Positions 1 to 9,231 of a stretch of DNA of 64,000 nt are shown here, piece by piece. Positions within the stretch are counted from its first letter, which is position 1; each line of letters starts with the position of its first letter. Origin of the DNA: an uncultured Pirellulales bacterium (GTDB lineage: Bacteria; Planctomycetota; Planctomycetia; Pirellulales; Thermoguttaceae); assembly GCA_938015445.1 (NCBI GenBank), contig CALLPE010000041.1:62001-126000 (forward strand), given 5' to 3'. The position numbers and the translations under genes were made by a program. The notes beneath the pieces are model-generated. The model made no database searches. It was not told where the DNA came from and saw only the letters and a list, made by a program, of their open reading frames with translations.

Positions 1-1949
1 GGATCGACGGGCGTCTCCGCCGGTCCCATACCTGGCTCGACCGGTTCTGGTTCCTCGCCCTTTTCGAACTCCGTTATATGCTCGATTTCGCTATAGACCT
101 TCAGCGTTCCGTCGGCTTGCAGGACGAGGTATTCGCCGGGCGACGTCAGCTCGCGGTACTTGTTCGAAAGCCGCTCACCGCCGCGCATGTCCACCAGCAG
201 TGCCCCGGTCTTATAATCCACGTTGAACTCCAAGCCATCGCGCGACGTTTGCGCGGCGGCGCCGGTTGTGCCCAGAAGGTCTGCCTGCTGTCCGGCCTTA
301 GAGGTAGTGCCTTTGGCCGGTGCGGTCGCGGCTTCGCGCGGCGGGGGATACACCCTCCCCGGAAAGTCCAATGCTGTGCCGCGCAAGCAGAGGAACTTTT
401 CGCTGGCCTCGCGTCCGTTGGGCGGCCACCACTGCTCGATCTTTATCCACCCTTGCTGCGGCAGGGGATCGATAGTGGGTCGAGTGGGCGGCAACACGCG
501 ACCGGCGATGATTCGGGAGTCGGGCGGAACCAAAATCGGCTCGGTCGGTTCGCTCCATTCCGGCTGATCGGAGCGCACGTATTGCTCTTTCCCGTGCTTC
601 TCGTCCTCCAGCAGCGACTGCGGCACGCCGTAATTGGGGTTGTGCAACAACAGTTGCACTCGGTAGCGGTATTGCCTGCCCGGCTGGACGTCGAAATCGA
701 AAAAGCGCAGCAACAGGTACTTCGGTATATCCCGGTCTTGATCGGCCACTACCGGTGCTTGCGCCTCCGGTTTTTCGGGCGTGGGTTGTTGCTTGGTGGG
801 GTCTTCCACTTCGGGAATGGTCGTCTCGGGCCGCGTTTGGTCGGGTTCCAGCCGCAGCAATGGCATAACTCTACTGATTGCACCCCGAGTACCTGAGCCG
901 GTGATCTCCAGCCGAGTGCTACCGGCCACAAAACCTGTCACCACCCTGACGGTTCGGGCGCCATGTGGCTTCTCGGCCACTGCGGTTGGATACTCGACGG
1001 CGAAATAACCGGCATCCCCGCTAGCGCCAATCCCTTTGTACTGATAGATCGACACCGCGCCTTGGTTATCGACATGCTCGCCGGGCCACCAGACCTTTTG
1101 TCCCTTGTACAAATCCGGGTTGGCCGAAACCTGCTCGTACGACGGCCCAATAACCCGCTCATGGTACACGACCTGTGGGTCCCACTCGCGCCCGGCCAGC
1201 GGCGGCAACCCTATGATCATCGCTTTATCCATGAACTTCTCGTTGAAAAAGCTGGACTCCATCGGATCGGCCTTGGGAATGCCCATCTCCTTGCTTATCG
1301 CTTTGACCACCTCGGCTAGCTTAATTTCTTCCCATCGTGGCTCCTGGCCTGAAGCCAGGCCAGTTACGTCGGCCCGCTGAATGTAAAAGTAAGCATACCT
1401 GGGGATGTCGGTTTGGCGCGGATTGCCCTCGAACGCCCTCCGATAGGCCTCCAACTGTTTTTGCAGGGGAATGGCGCCGGTGACCACGATGTAGCGGTAT
1501 CCGCGCATCCGGCTAGCATCCCCTGCCCGGACCCCCGCTGTACTAACCAGAAACGATCCGCGACCGGCCACGCCGCGCAACTCTTCGACCGAAAAGAACG
1601 GCGGCTTCACCCGCGGCTCGGGCGAAGGGAACAACGGCGGTTTCCAAGGCACGACGTGAGCATACAATGTATAGTCGACCGGCGCGCGACTCTCCTCGGC
1701 CAACTTCTTGAAGTCCTTGAAACGGCACTGTTTCGCCAGAGGATTGTCCTCGGGACGCGCCGAGTCGATGGCCTGTCGGGCGCGGGTAGCGGCGTCGACC
1801 AGTTCTTGCGGCGTCCGCCTATAACGGTCCCGCGTGAGCGACTGCGCCACGAACACCAGAAAGCATAACGCCACGCCGGCGAAGATTATCTTCTCCACGT
1901 GTTCCAACAAGAACTCTTGAATAGCCCGGCCGTCGAATTTCAACTTCAT
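1..1949 (-). CDS. Membrane-anchored hypothetical protein of the PilM locus (partial, C-terminus off window)
   Basis: The minus strand is open from an ATG at 1949 to the left edge (about 649 codons), so the gene is truncated by the window. The start is preceded by GGGGAGA with 5-6 nt spacing. The protein begins MKLKFDGRAIQEFLLEHVEK and has one membrane span at about residues 21-37, then a long soluble part with Pro-rich stretches. It is the third gene of a co-directional set led by a PilM-like protein, and like the second gene it has a short cytoplasmic start, one span and a large outer part, an arrangement resembling PilN/PilO inner-membrane partners. I recognise no named domain. The role (periplasmic part of a pilus or secretion-like inner-membrane complex) is inferred from position only. 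Confidence 0.8.
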   Translation of the reverse strand, partial: MKLKFDGRAIQEFLLEHVEKIIFAGVALCFLVFVAQSLTRDRYRRTPQELVDAATRARQAIDSARPEDNPLAKQCRFKDFKKLAEESRAPVDYTLYAHVVPWKPPLFPSPEPRVKPPFFSVEELRGVAGRGSFLVSTAGVRAGDASRMRGYRYIVVTGAIPLQKQLEAYRRAFEGNPRQTDIPRYAYFYIQRADVTGLASGQEPRWEEIKLAEVVKAISKEMGIPKADPMESSFFNEKFMDKAMIIGLPPLAGREWDPQVVYHERVIGPSYEQVSANPDLYKGQKVWWPGEHVDNQGAVSIYQYKGIGASGDAGYFAVEYPTAVAEKPHGARTVRVVTGFVAGSTRLEITGSGTRGAISRVMPLLRLEPDQTRPETTIPEVEDPTKQQPTPEKPEAQAPVVADQDRDIPKYLLLRFFDFDVQPGRQYRYRVQLLLHNPNYGVPQSLLEDEKHGKEQYVRSDQPEWSEPTEPILVPPDSRIIAGRVLPPTRPTIDPLPQQGWIKIEQWWPPNGREASEKFLCLRGTALDFPGRVYPPPREAATAPAKGTTSKAGQQADLLGTTGAAAQTSRDGLEFNVDYKTGALLVDMRGGERLSNKYRELTSPGEYLVLQADGTLKVYSEIEHITEFEKGEEPEPVEPGMGPAETPVD

Positions 1950-2197
1950 TTTTTCTCCCCTCGCTAACATCCACTGGCTGCCTCCGGCTTAAACTGGCGA
2001 CGGCTCAGCCGGCTTGCCACTCAGCCGGCCTGCAACCTCGCACGGTTCTGCCAAGGCTGCCGTGAACTCCACAGTCGCTGGTAGTGACCTCCGACCGGTG
2101 CCCTTTGGTTCCTCTGTGCTGGGCTGCTTTATGTTAATCTTTGGCCGAATCAATTGTTTGCCCGCGCGGCCGGGAGAGAAGCTCCCGCCGGCTTCGT

Positions 2198-3892
2198 CTA
2201 ACTGCCTGCTGACCCCGCTCCCCCAGCCGCAGCGGGCGCCTGAGCGGCAGGCGGCACCTGCTGGGGTTGCGAATCGGGCGGTGCCGGCTGTGCAGGCGCT
2301 TCAGGCTGTACTGGCTGCACAGACGCTTCAGGTTGTGCCGGTTGCGCAGGCGTCGCCGGCTGGCCCTGCGGCGCTGACGTATCGGGCTGGCCCTGCGGCG
2401 GTGCCCCTTCCGCACCGGCTTGAGCCTGCGAAGCCGTTCCCGTGCCGAAAACCGCTGGATCAGGGGGATTAAAAATGTAGATGATCCCTTTCAGTTCCAA
2501 GGTGACGTCGTAAGTGGCTTCGGTTTCCTCGGGTGTATCGTAGGCCGACGAGGTCCTCCCGACCGCTGTGGTACCACCGAAACCGAAGAACCCCCCGCCG
2601 CCTGCGCCGCCTTGCGAATCTTCCGACGATTTGCGCTCCAGACCGGCCAGGTCGAAGCGGCGTCCGCGTCCCGGCTGGAACTCGATGACCTTAATCTCGA
2701 TGGGCATATTCGAGTTCGCACATTCGGCCAGCAAACGCGGGATGCGGCGCTGGTCGACGCGCAAACGCATGTATATAGGCATCATTTTGAACTCGGCGTA
2801 AGGGTGCGCGGCTTCGGCCTCCAGCGGCTCCCCATTGGCATCAACATAACGGCCGGTAAGCAGTTGCTTCTCACGCCCTGTCAGTTGGCTGGCAGTCGGA
2901 GCAGGCGCAGAAGGCGTAGCCGCAGGAAACTCCGGCGTCGCAGGAGCCGCCCCCGGCTGAGAAAACCCATCGACTTCGCCGGAAGGCAGCGCGCCGGGCA
3001 AATTGCTGGCCGGTCCAAGTGCGCTGGGGCTGTAACTGCTGCGCGTGTCGCGTCCGAAGCGCTGCGTGGCGTCCCGGCCGATATCCAAAGCCTCGATCCG
3101 CTTTACGTAGGCTTTGTCGTGCCGCTGGGCGCCCTCGTTAGTGTTCTTTATCACCGTCAACAGCGCCTGGTAGACCCAGAGGTCTTCCTGGGCCAGAAGG
3201 ACTTCGCGGGTAGTGGGAGCGCCTCTCCAACGGAAGCGCTCTTTGATGCGCTCCCGCTCGGCCGCGTTCCATTCGACCACGCCGACCATTTCCTCTTTCA
3301 ATTCCCGGCCCGGCTTCCTCTCTGCCGGTCGTCCCAGCGGGCCACCGAAATCGTCGCGTTCCCCGCCGGCCGAAAGAATTCCTAGGCCGGGAATGGTCTT
3401 CGGCTGGCCACCGCCTGCGGCCGGTTTTTCCTTCTCCCGCAGTACATCTATAATTGCCTCGAGCTGCTCCAATCGCTTTTGGATAAAGTTGCCGTAGCTT
3501 TCCCTCAGCGCCAGAGAAATTTCCTTGCGCGCGTCGGGATAGGCTTCCATAAATTCTTTCTGAAACTGTTCGCCGAATTCGTCGGGCAACTTGCAGTTTC
3601 GCTTCTGGTCTTCATACAATCGCTGCCAGGCCGCCAAAACGTTCTCTTTCAGCAAAGCGGTTTTCTTCTTTATCAGCTCGACCACCTGCTGGTTGGCCAG
3701 TCCCTGCTGGCGCGCAATATCCTCGACGCTTTTGAACGTGTTGTCGATAGCCGCTCCGCGCGCCTTGGCTTCGCTACCCAGCTTGCTGGTGGCCTGAACC
3801 GCGACGGCGGAGCTTAACACCACCACCACGCCCACGACGACCCAAAAATAGTGCTTTTTGACAGCGGTCAGAATCGGTGCCAGTTGATCCAT
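2198..3892 (-). CDS. Membrane-anchored hypothetical protein, second gene of the PilM locus
   Basis: 564 residues. The ATG at 3892 follows GGGGAG at about 9 nt. A single hydrophobic span lies at about residues 14-36 (HYFWVVVGVVVVLSS), followed by a helical, charged part (about 40-170) and a mixed middle domain. The last roughly 75 residues are a Pro/Gln/Ala tail built of QPAQPEA-like near-repeats and are probably unstructured. It lies 83 nt after the pilM-like gene and about 250 nt before the next one, same strand. Topology (short cytoplasmic N-terminus, one span, coiled stretch) is like PilN/PilO, but I see no sequence motif that proves it. The function is inferred from context. Confidence 0.85.
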   Translation of the reverse strand: MDQLAPILTAVKKHYFWVVVGVVVVLSSAVAVQATSKLGSEAKARGAAIDNTFKSVEDIARQQGLANQQVVELIKKKTALLKENVLAAWQRLYEDQKRNCKLPDEFGEQFQKEFMEAYPDARKEISLALRESYGNFIQKRLEQLEAIIDVLREKEKPAAGGGQPKTIPGLGILSAGGERDDFGGPLGRPAERKPGRELKEEMVGVVEWNAAERERIKERFRWRGAPTTREVLLAQEDLWVYQALLTVIKNTNEGAQRHDKAYVKRIEALDIGRDATQRFGRDTRSSYSPSALGPASNLPGALPSGEVDGFSQPGAAPATPEFPAATPSAPAPTASQLTGREKQLLTGRYVDANGEPLEAEAAHPYAEFKMMPIYMRLRVDQRRIPRLLAECANSNMPIEIKVIEFQPGRGRRFDLAGLERKSSEDSQGGAGGGGFFGFGGTTAVGRTSSAYDTPEETEATYDVTLELKGIIYIFNPPDPAVFGTGTASQAQAGAEGAPPQGQPDTSAPQGQPATPAQPAQPEASVQPVQPEAPAQPAPPDSQPQQVPPAAQAPAAAGGAGSAGS

Positions 3893-3928
3893 TGCGTTTT
3901 TCTCCCCGGCAGGCCCTTGCGGCGCTGC

Positions 3929-3990
3929 CCGTTATTGCCCCTGCGCACGATCGTCACTTGCCCTGCACACGACCGTTATTGCCCCTGCGC
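3929..3990. repeat. 20-nt direct repeat at the pilM/second-gene junction
   Basis: CCGTTATTGCCCCTGCGCA appears at about 3929 and again at about 3971, with a diverged CACTTGCCCTGCACACGACC copy between. The second copy runs into the 3' end of the pilM-like gene. It resembles the other short local duplications of this window. Confidence 0.6.
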
Positions 3991-6075
3991 AGAAGACGAA
4001 TCCTCCGACGACAGGCGTTGCATGCGGTCCGAGCGCGGGACAGGCTGCCAGCAGAACTGCACCAAAAAGTCGAACTTCCTCACTTTCATCGCCTTGGCAT
4101 CGCCTTGCTTTCCCGGCGCAGCGGTCTTCGCGGTGTCGGCCTCCAGAAGAGTCGTCGGCACTTTGATCTCCACGTCCTCGATGTTTCCCGGCGCAACCAG
4201 CGATGGAAAGTGAACACCCAAATCTTTGAAAGTAATCTCCTGCGGCGGTTGGCCCTGGCCGGCTGGCAAACGCACTTTGCCGCTTTCCAAGTTCTTGACT
4301 AAAGTATCGCGGACGTATTGCGCGCCGATGCTGGTACCGTGCTCCGGCAAATTGTGGAAATGGTGCCCGCTAATCGACACTATCCACGCCCGACCAGTTA
4401 TCGGACTGGCGGCAGACTCCTGCCCCGGCGCAGAGGATGACTGTTCAGATTGGCCGTTAGCGGGTTGCGCGGGGACAGCCACACCGCCCTGCGGCGGACG
4501 GTAGTAGCCCTTTTCCACCATTGCCTGATACCAGTTGGCCGCGTCCTCGACCTGCTCGCAGCGGATATTGTCGATAATCAAACTGCGGCGTTTTTGGATT
4601 TCCTCGGGCGGCTGGCCCTCGTCGCGCGGCAAAGCTTGGTTGATAGCCGACAGCAATTCGAGCCACAACAGCCTGCCGTCGGCGTTGCCCACCAAGTGCT
4701 GCCCTATCTGGAAGTACTTGTCGTATTCCGCTTTGGCTTCTTCCACCTGCTTGGCCAGCTCGTTGGCTTGGCTCACCGCTTGTTTGGCCTGCGCCTCGGC
4801 CTGGCTCCAAGTAACTGCGGCCCCACGGGTGGACTGGGCAGCCACAGCGCTTTGGGTGAGAAAATAGCTGGCGAAGGTGACCCCCCAACCCAACAGCAAA
4901 ATGGCTGCCGCCGCCACTGCCCAAGGCTTCTTCCGCCGAATCAGCCGTTCGCGCAGAATCTCCTTGGGCAGTAGATTGGTGCGCAGGCTGGACATATCCA
5001 GCCCTTGCAGGGCCAAACCATAGCACACCCCGAAAGCCAACGTGTTGTCTTTGAAAACCGGGGCAGTAACTACCTGCGGGCCGACCAGATTGCGGTAGTT
5101 CTCCAGCCTTTCGATCTCGAAGCCCAGGTTCTGCGACAGATAGCGCCGCAAGCCGGGCAATTTCATGGTATTGCCCAATGCCACCACGCGGCCCAGCTTG
5201 GCAGTGCGATCGAGCGTGGTGAAGTAGCTGATCGAACGATTCAACTCGGTAAGCAGATCGCTGAACACCGGTCGCATGGCCTGGAAGACCGCCTTGGGGT
5301 CCTCGGCCGACGAAGCGTTGCGCTTCAAGTGCTCGGCCTTGGCGAAAGTGAGCTTCAGTTCCTTTGTCAGTGCCTTGGTGAAATGGTTGCCACCGATGGG
5401 CACGCTCCGCTGCCACACCCGGTACCCGTTGGTTATTACCAAGTCGGTGGCGTCGGTTCCTACCGAGATGACGATAAGCGATTCAGGCGGATTATCGGGG
5501 TCGTACTGGTCAGGCGGGGGCAGGTCGGTCAACTGGTCGAAGACCACCATGTTATAGATCGACAGTGGGGCAAGCTGCACCACATCCACCTCGATACCCA
5601 CCCGCCGAAAAGGCTCCAATGCCCGCGCCACCGCATCGCGCTTCATGGCGAACAGGCCGACTTCCGTCTCCAGGGCGTATCCTTCCTCTTCGGCCGACAC
5701 TCCCATTCGCTGGTAGTCCCAGATTACGTCGTTCAGATCGAAGGGGATTTGTTGCCGAGCCTCGAAGCGGACGATGTCGGGGATTTTCTTGGCTTCTACC
5801 GGGGGCAGCTTGATGAAGCGGGCAAGCCCCGCCTGGCCCGGTACCGAAATGGCCACTCGGTCTCCCTTGACCGTATTGCGCGACAGGAACTGCGTCAGTG
5901 CCTCGCCGACAAGCTCTGCTGCGTCAGCGCCCGGCTGACTGAGTATCTTGGGATACTCGATGTAGTCGAATGCCTCGGCAACCAGCTTGCTGCCGTCTTC
6001 ACTGGCCCGACAACGCAGCGCCTTCAGCGCGCACTGTCCCACGTCGATTGCCCATGTCGCGCCCGTTCTGGCCAT
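3976..6075 (-). CDS. pilM: PilM-type actin-like ATPase fused to a membrane/coiled-coil segment
   Basis: 699 residues, about twice the usual PilM length (about 350). Residues 1-375 read as a PilM/FtsA-like actin fold: an N-terminal MARTGATWAIDVGQCALKAL phosphate-loop-like start, a PPVEAKKIPDIVRFEARQQIP segment typical of PilM, and a GRVVALGNTMKLPGLRRYL segment near the C-terminal end of the fold. A membrane span follows at about 384-406, then a coiled stretch rich in Ala/Glu/Lys (about 410-450) and a C-terminal domain. That order looks like PilM joined to PilN. The ATG at 6075 follows CGAGGTG. In type IV pilus and type II secretion systems PilM binds the cytoplasmic tail of PilN; a fusion would hard-wire this. 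The first gene of its set. Confidence 0.85.
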   Translation of the reverse strand: MARTGATWAIDVGQCALKALRCRASEDGSKLVAEAFDYIEYPKILSQPGADAAELVGEALTQFLSRNTVKGDRVAISVPGQAGLARFIKLPPVEAKKIPDIVRFEARQQIPFDLNDVIWDYQRMGVSAEEEGYALETEVGLFAMKRDAVARALEPFRRVGIEVDVVQLAPLSIYNMVVFDQLTDLPPPDQYDPDNPPESLIVISVGTDATDLVITNGYRVWQRSVPIGGNHFTKALTKELKLTFAKAEHLKRNASSAEDPKAVFQAMRPVFSDLLTELNRSISYFTTLDRTAKLGRVVALGNTMKLPGLRRYLSQNLGFEIERLENYRNLVGPQVVTAPVFKDNTLAFGVCYGLALQGLDMSSLRTNLLPKEILRERLIRRKKPWAVAAAAILLLGWGVTFASYFLTQSAVAAQSTRGAAVTWSQAEAQAKQAVSQANELAKQVEEAKAEYDKYFQIGQHLVGNADGRLLWLELLSAINQALPRDEGQPPEEIQKRRSLIIDNIRCEQVEDAANWYQAMVEKGYYRPPQGGVAVPAQPANGQSEQSSSAPGQESAASPITGRAWIVSISGHHFHNLPEHGTSIGAQYVRDTLVKNLESGKVRLPAGQGQPPQEITFKDLGVHFPSLVAPGNIEDVEIKVPTTLLEADTAKTAAPGKQGDAKAMKVRKFDFLVQFCWQPVPRSDRMQRLSSEDSSSAQGQ

Positions 6076-6229
6076 GATGATGCACCTCGCCCGACAATCT
6101 CAATCACCCGCCGACAAATAGTTCGGAGCAGCCTGCGGTCGGATCGAGCGGAAAAAGATAAGCCACGCGAATTAGCCGCCCGCCTTCGACTGCCATAGTT
6201 CATTCAAGAAGCCGAGCAACTGCTTCCCC

Positions 6230-6293
6230 CTCGCATCCAATTTAACTCGCATCCAATTTAAACAGTACGCAAATTTAAACAGTACGCAAATTG
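6230..6293. repeat. Two consecutive micro-tandem duplications (16 and 17 nt)
   Basis: CTCGCATCCAATTTAA occurs exactly at 6230-6245 and 6246-6261. It is followed directly by a 17-nt unit, AAACAGTACGCAAATT(T/G), at 6260-6276 and 6277-6293. The copies abut with no spacer, as expected for slippage duplications. Confidence 0.9.
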
Positions 6294-6687
6294 CACTGGC
6301 CGGCTGAAGCAGACAGCAGCCTGCCGCCACAGCTCCGCGTTGCAGGTCGCCCCACCACTTGAGCGCTGTTGACCCGATGGTTCGGCTGTTGGCCTATGCC
6401 ATCCAACGGGGCAAGCGTATCTACCCCAACGGGCGTACTGCCTATGATAAGCGCTTCATCTTCCGTAAACCTCCTTGCATATCCAATTTAGCTGCTTTTG
6501 GCGGTGACTGTCAACGGTTTTGTTGCTGCCAGAGTTTACCTGGTGTTGCGTTCGCTCGGCATGCACATCCGGTTAGTACCGCTGGGTTGCTCGACGCTTA
6601 GCACTGCCCCGAAGTATGGCCGGTGGCACAGTTGGCTTGCCCAACCATGAGAAGTTTTGAGAATTTTGCCGACGCGTTTTGCTCTTT

Positions 6688-6729
6688 TCGACGCTCCCCC
6701 GACCGGTTTCGACGCTCCACTGACCGGTA
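6688..6729. repeat. 21-nt tandem duplication
   Basis: Two adjacent 21-nt units, 6688-6708 and 6709-6729, share TCGACGCTCC and GACCGGT cores with few mismatches. Confidence 0.85.
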
Positions 6730-6886
6730 TCGCTATTACCATGACCAGCTTCGATTTGGTTACAGCAAGCGTCGGCAAGCCAGCCGTGTGCTGTGGTAGC
6801 ATCCGGCAGCCGGACTTTTCCGCGTCCTCCACGAACGGTTGCCCCTTTGCCAGATGGCAGCACTACCGCTGCTTGACATTTTGCAC

Positions 6887-6920
6887 TTAACACCGGCGTG
6901 CCGTTAACACCGGCGTGCCG
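6887..6920. repeat. 17-nt perfect tandem duplication upstream of transketolase
   Basis: TTAACACCGGCGTGCCG occurs at 6887-6903 and 6904-6920 without mismatch. It lies about 95 nt before the transketolase start and could affect its leader. Confidence 0.9.
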
Positions 6921-7013
6921 TGCCGCGGCAGAGCAAGTCGGCCAAAGTTGACGCATCGCCCGTCGGGTTCTAAACTAGCCCATTCTAGGCGTTCTCTTGG
7001 ACAGGAATCGACT

Positions 7014-9065
7014 ATGAGCAAAGCTTCTGGACACATCGAGCAACTGGCGATCAATACCATACGCACGCTTTCCATGGACGCCGTGGAGGCGGCCGCCAGC
7101 GGTCATCCGGGCACGCCGATGTCGCTGGCCCCGGTGGCGTATTTGTTGTTCAGCGAAGTGCTCCGCTACGACCCGGACAACCCGCAGTGGCCGAACCGCG
7201 ATCGGTTCGTGCTTTCGTGCGGACACGCCTCGATGCTGTTGTTTTCGGTGTTGCATTTGGCCGGGGTGAAGCAACTCGGCCCGGATGGCCAGGCGACCGA
7301 CCAGCCAGCCGTTTCGTTAGACGACATCCGCAACTTCCGGCAATTGCATGGTCGTTGTCCGGGCCATCCGGAATACAAGCACACCAGCGGCGTGGAGACG
7401 ACCACCGGCCCGCTAGGACAAGGCGTGGGGAACAGCGTGGGCATGGCCATCGCTTCCCGCTGGCTGGCAGCCCGATACAATCGCCCCGACTGCCAGTTGT
7501 TCGACTTCCGAGTGTATGCCTTGTGCAGCGATGGCGATGTGATGGAAGGCATCGGCAGCGAAGCGGCCTCGCTGGCCGGGCACTTGCGGCTGTCGAATTT
7601 GTGCTGGATTTACGACGACAATAAGATCACCATCGAGGGACACACCGATCTGGCCTTCAGCGAAGACGTGGCTGCACGGTTCAGGGGCTATGGCTGGAAC
7701 GTGGTCAAAGTACCGGATGTCAACGACCTGGGCGCTTTGCGCGCCGCCATAGCCAACTTCCACCAGACAGCCGACCGGCCCACGCTGATCATCGTGCGCA
7801 GCATCATCGGTTACGGTGCGCCGAACAAGCAGAACTCGCACGAAGCGCACGGCGCTCCGCTGGGCGAGGCGGAAGTTCGTCTGGCCAAACGGAACTACGG
7901 CTGGCCGGAAGAAGCCAAGTTTCTCGTCCCCGACGAGGTACCTCAACACTTCCGCGACACGCTGGGCCAGCGCGGAGCAGAGCTTTACCGCCAGTGGCAG
8001 GCCAAGTTTGAACAATACCAACAGGCCCATCCCCAGCTTGCCGAACAGTTGCTGATGATTCAACAAGGCAAGCTGCCCGACGGCTGGGACGCCGATATAC
8101 CCACTTTTCCCGCCGATGCCAAGGGCATGGCTAGCCGAGCTTCTTCCGGCAAAGTGCTCAACGCGGTGGCCAAGAACATTCCGTGGATGTTGGGCGGCTC
8201 GGCCGATTTGGCACCGTCGAATAATTCACGGATCACCGCGGAAGGGGCAGGCGACTTTTCGGCAGCCGATTACGGCGGACGTAACTTCCACTTCGGCGTC
8301 CGCGAGCACGCCATGGCTGCCATCTGCAATGGCATGGCCTTGTGCGGCCTGCGCGCCTACGCCGCCACCTTCTTCGTCTTCACCGACTACATGCGCCCAG
8401 CCATGCGCATGGCTGCCCTGATGGGCCTGCCAGTGCTGTACATCCTCACGCACGATTCGATTGGCGTGGGCGAAGACGGTCCCACACATCAGCCGGTAGA
8501 ACACCTGGCGGCCCTGCGGGCCATGCCCAACCTGATGGTCTTCCGCCCGGCCGACGCCAACGAAGTGGGCGAGTGCTACCGGGCGATCCTACGGTTGCAC
8601 AACCAGCCCGCCGCACTGGTGCTTACCCGGCAAAATCTGCCGACGATCGATCGCAATCGCTACGCTCCCGCCGCGGGCGTTCACCACGGGGCGTACATTC
8701 TGGCGGAAGCTCCCAGCGGTAAGCCAGAAGTGATACTGATGGCCACAGGCAGCGAAGTATCGGTCTGCTTGGCAGCGTACGAGAAGCTGGTTGCCGAGGG
8801 CATTCAGGCCCGAGTGGTCAGTATGCCATGCTGGGAACTGTTCGAGGCCCAGCCGGAACATTACCGGCAGACCGTTCTGCCCCCCTCGGTCACTCGCCGC
8901 GTGGCAGTGGAGGCCGGCGTGCGGCTCGGTTGGGAGCGTTACTTGGGGCCTTCGGGGCAGTTCATCGGGCTGAGCAGTTTCGGGGCCTCTGCGCCGGCAG
9001 GGGTGCTTTTCAAGCATTTCGGCATTACCCCCGACCGCGTCGTGGACGCCGCTAAAAGAACGTGA
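7014..9065 (+). CDS. tkt: Transketolase
   Basis: 683 residues, the normal length. Transfers two-carbon ketol units between sugar phosphates in the pentose phosphate pathway with thiamine diphosphate; cytoplasmic. Family motifs in order: SGHPGTPMSLAP near the N-terminus, HTSGVETTTGPLGQG, the thiamine diphosphate motif CSDGDVMEGIGSEA followed by YDDNKITIEGHTD, FGVREHAM, and HDSIGVGEDGPTHQPVEHL. The open frame extends upstream to 6915, but the ATG at 7014 (MSKASGHIEQLAIN) has AGGA at 8 nt and starts the conserved sequence, so I use it. It stands alone on the plus strand, separated by a 166-nt spacer from a convergent gene. Confidence 0.97.
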   Translation: MSKASGHIEQLAINTIRTLSMDAVEAAASGHPGTPMSLAPVAYLLFSEVLRYDPDNPQWPNRDRFVLSCGHASMLLFSVLHLAGVKQLGPDGQATDQPAVSLDDIRNFRQLHGRCPGHPEYKHTSGVETTTGPLGQGVGNSVGMAIASRWLAARYNRPDCQLFDFRVYALCSDGDVMEGIGSEAASLAGHLRLSNLCWIYDDNKITIEGHTDLAFSEDVAARFRGYGWNVVKVPDVNDLGALRAAIANFHQTADRPTLIIVRSIIGYGAPNKQNSHEAHGAPLGEAEVRLAKRNYGWPEEAKFLVPDEVPQHFRDTLGQRGAELYRQWQAKFEQYQQAHPQLAEQLLMIQQGKLPDGWDADIPTFPADAKGMASRASSGKVLNAVAKNIPWMLGGSADLAPSNNSRITAEGAGDFSAADYGGRNFHFGVREHAMAAICNGMALCGLRAYAATFFVFTDYMRPAMRMAALMGLPVLYILTHDSIGVGEDGPTHQPVEHLAALRAMPNLMVFRPADANEVGECYRAILRLHNQPAALVLTRQNLPTIDRNRYAPAAGVHHGAYILAEAPSGKPEVILMATGSEVSVCLAAYEKLVAEGIQARVVSMPCWELFEAQPEHYRQTVLPPSVTRRVAVEAGVRLGWERYLGPSGQFIGLSSFGASAPAGVLFKHFGITPDRVVDAAKRT

Positions 9066-9161
9066 ACCAAAAAACCTAATTCTCAGAAGGCCGGCCCACC
9101 CTATTCAAGGGTGTGCTCCGGCGCGAAAAGAAGGTGAACCGAAAAACGTAAAGCTCAGAAG
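9062..9161. repeat. 28-nt imperfect direct repeat after transketolase
   Basis: GTGAACCAAAAAACCTAA...CTCAGAAG at 9062-9089 recurs as GTGAACCGAAAAACGTAA...CTCAGAAG at 9134-9161. The first copy starts within the transketolase stop region. No hairpin with a T-run was found here, so the terminator is not identified. Confidence 0.75.
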
Positions 9162-9231
9162 ACTTGCCAGCGCCTCTGCCGCACACTCAGTGGGCCGTCG
9201 CGCGGTGCGGCCATCAAACGCTTGCCAGCCC

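Larger units (their letters stand above)
6076..7013. other. Long spacer between pilM and transketolase, with four micro-duplications and no gene seen
   Basis: The two flanking genes diverge, so both promoters should lie here, but I could not pick a convincing -35/-10 pair. Short ORFs exist on both strands, without ribosome sites or recognisable sequence. The spacer contains adjacent duplications at 6230-6261, 6260-6293, 6688-6729 and 6887-6920. Confidence 0.6.
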
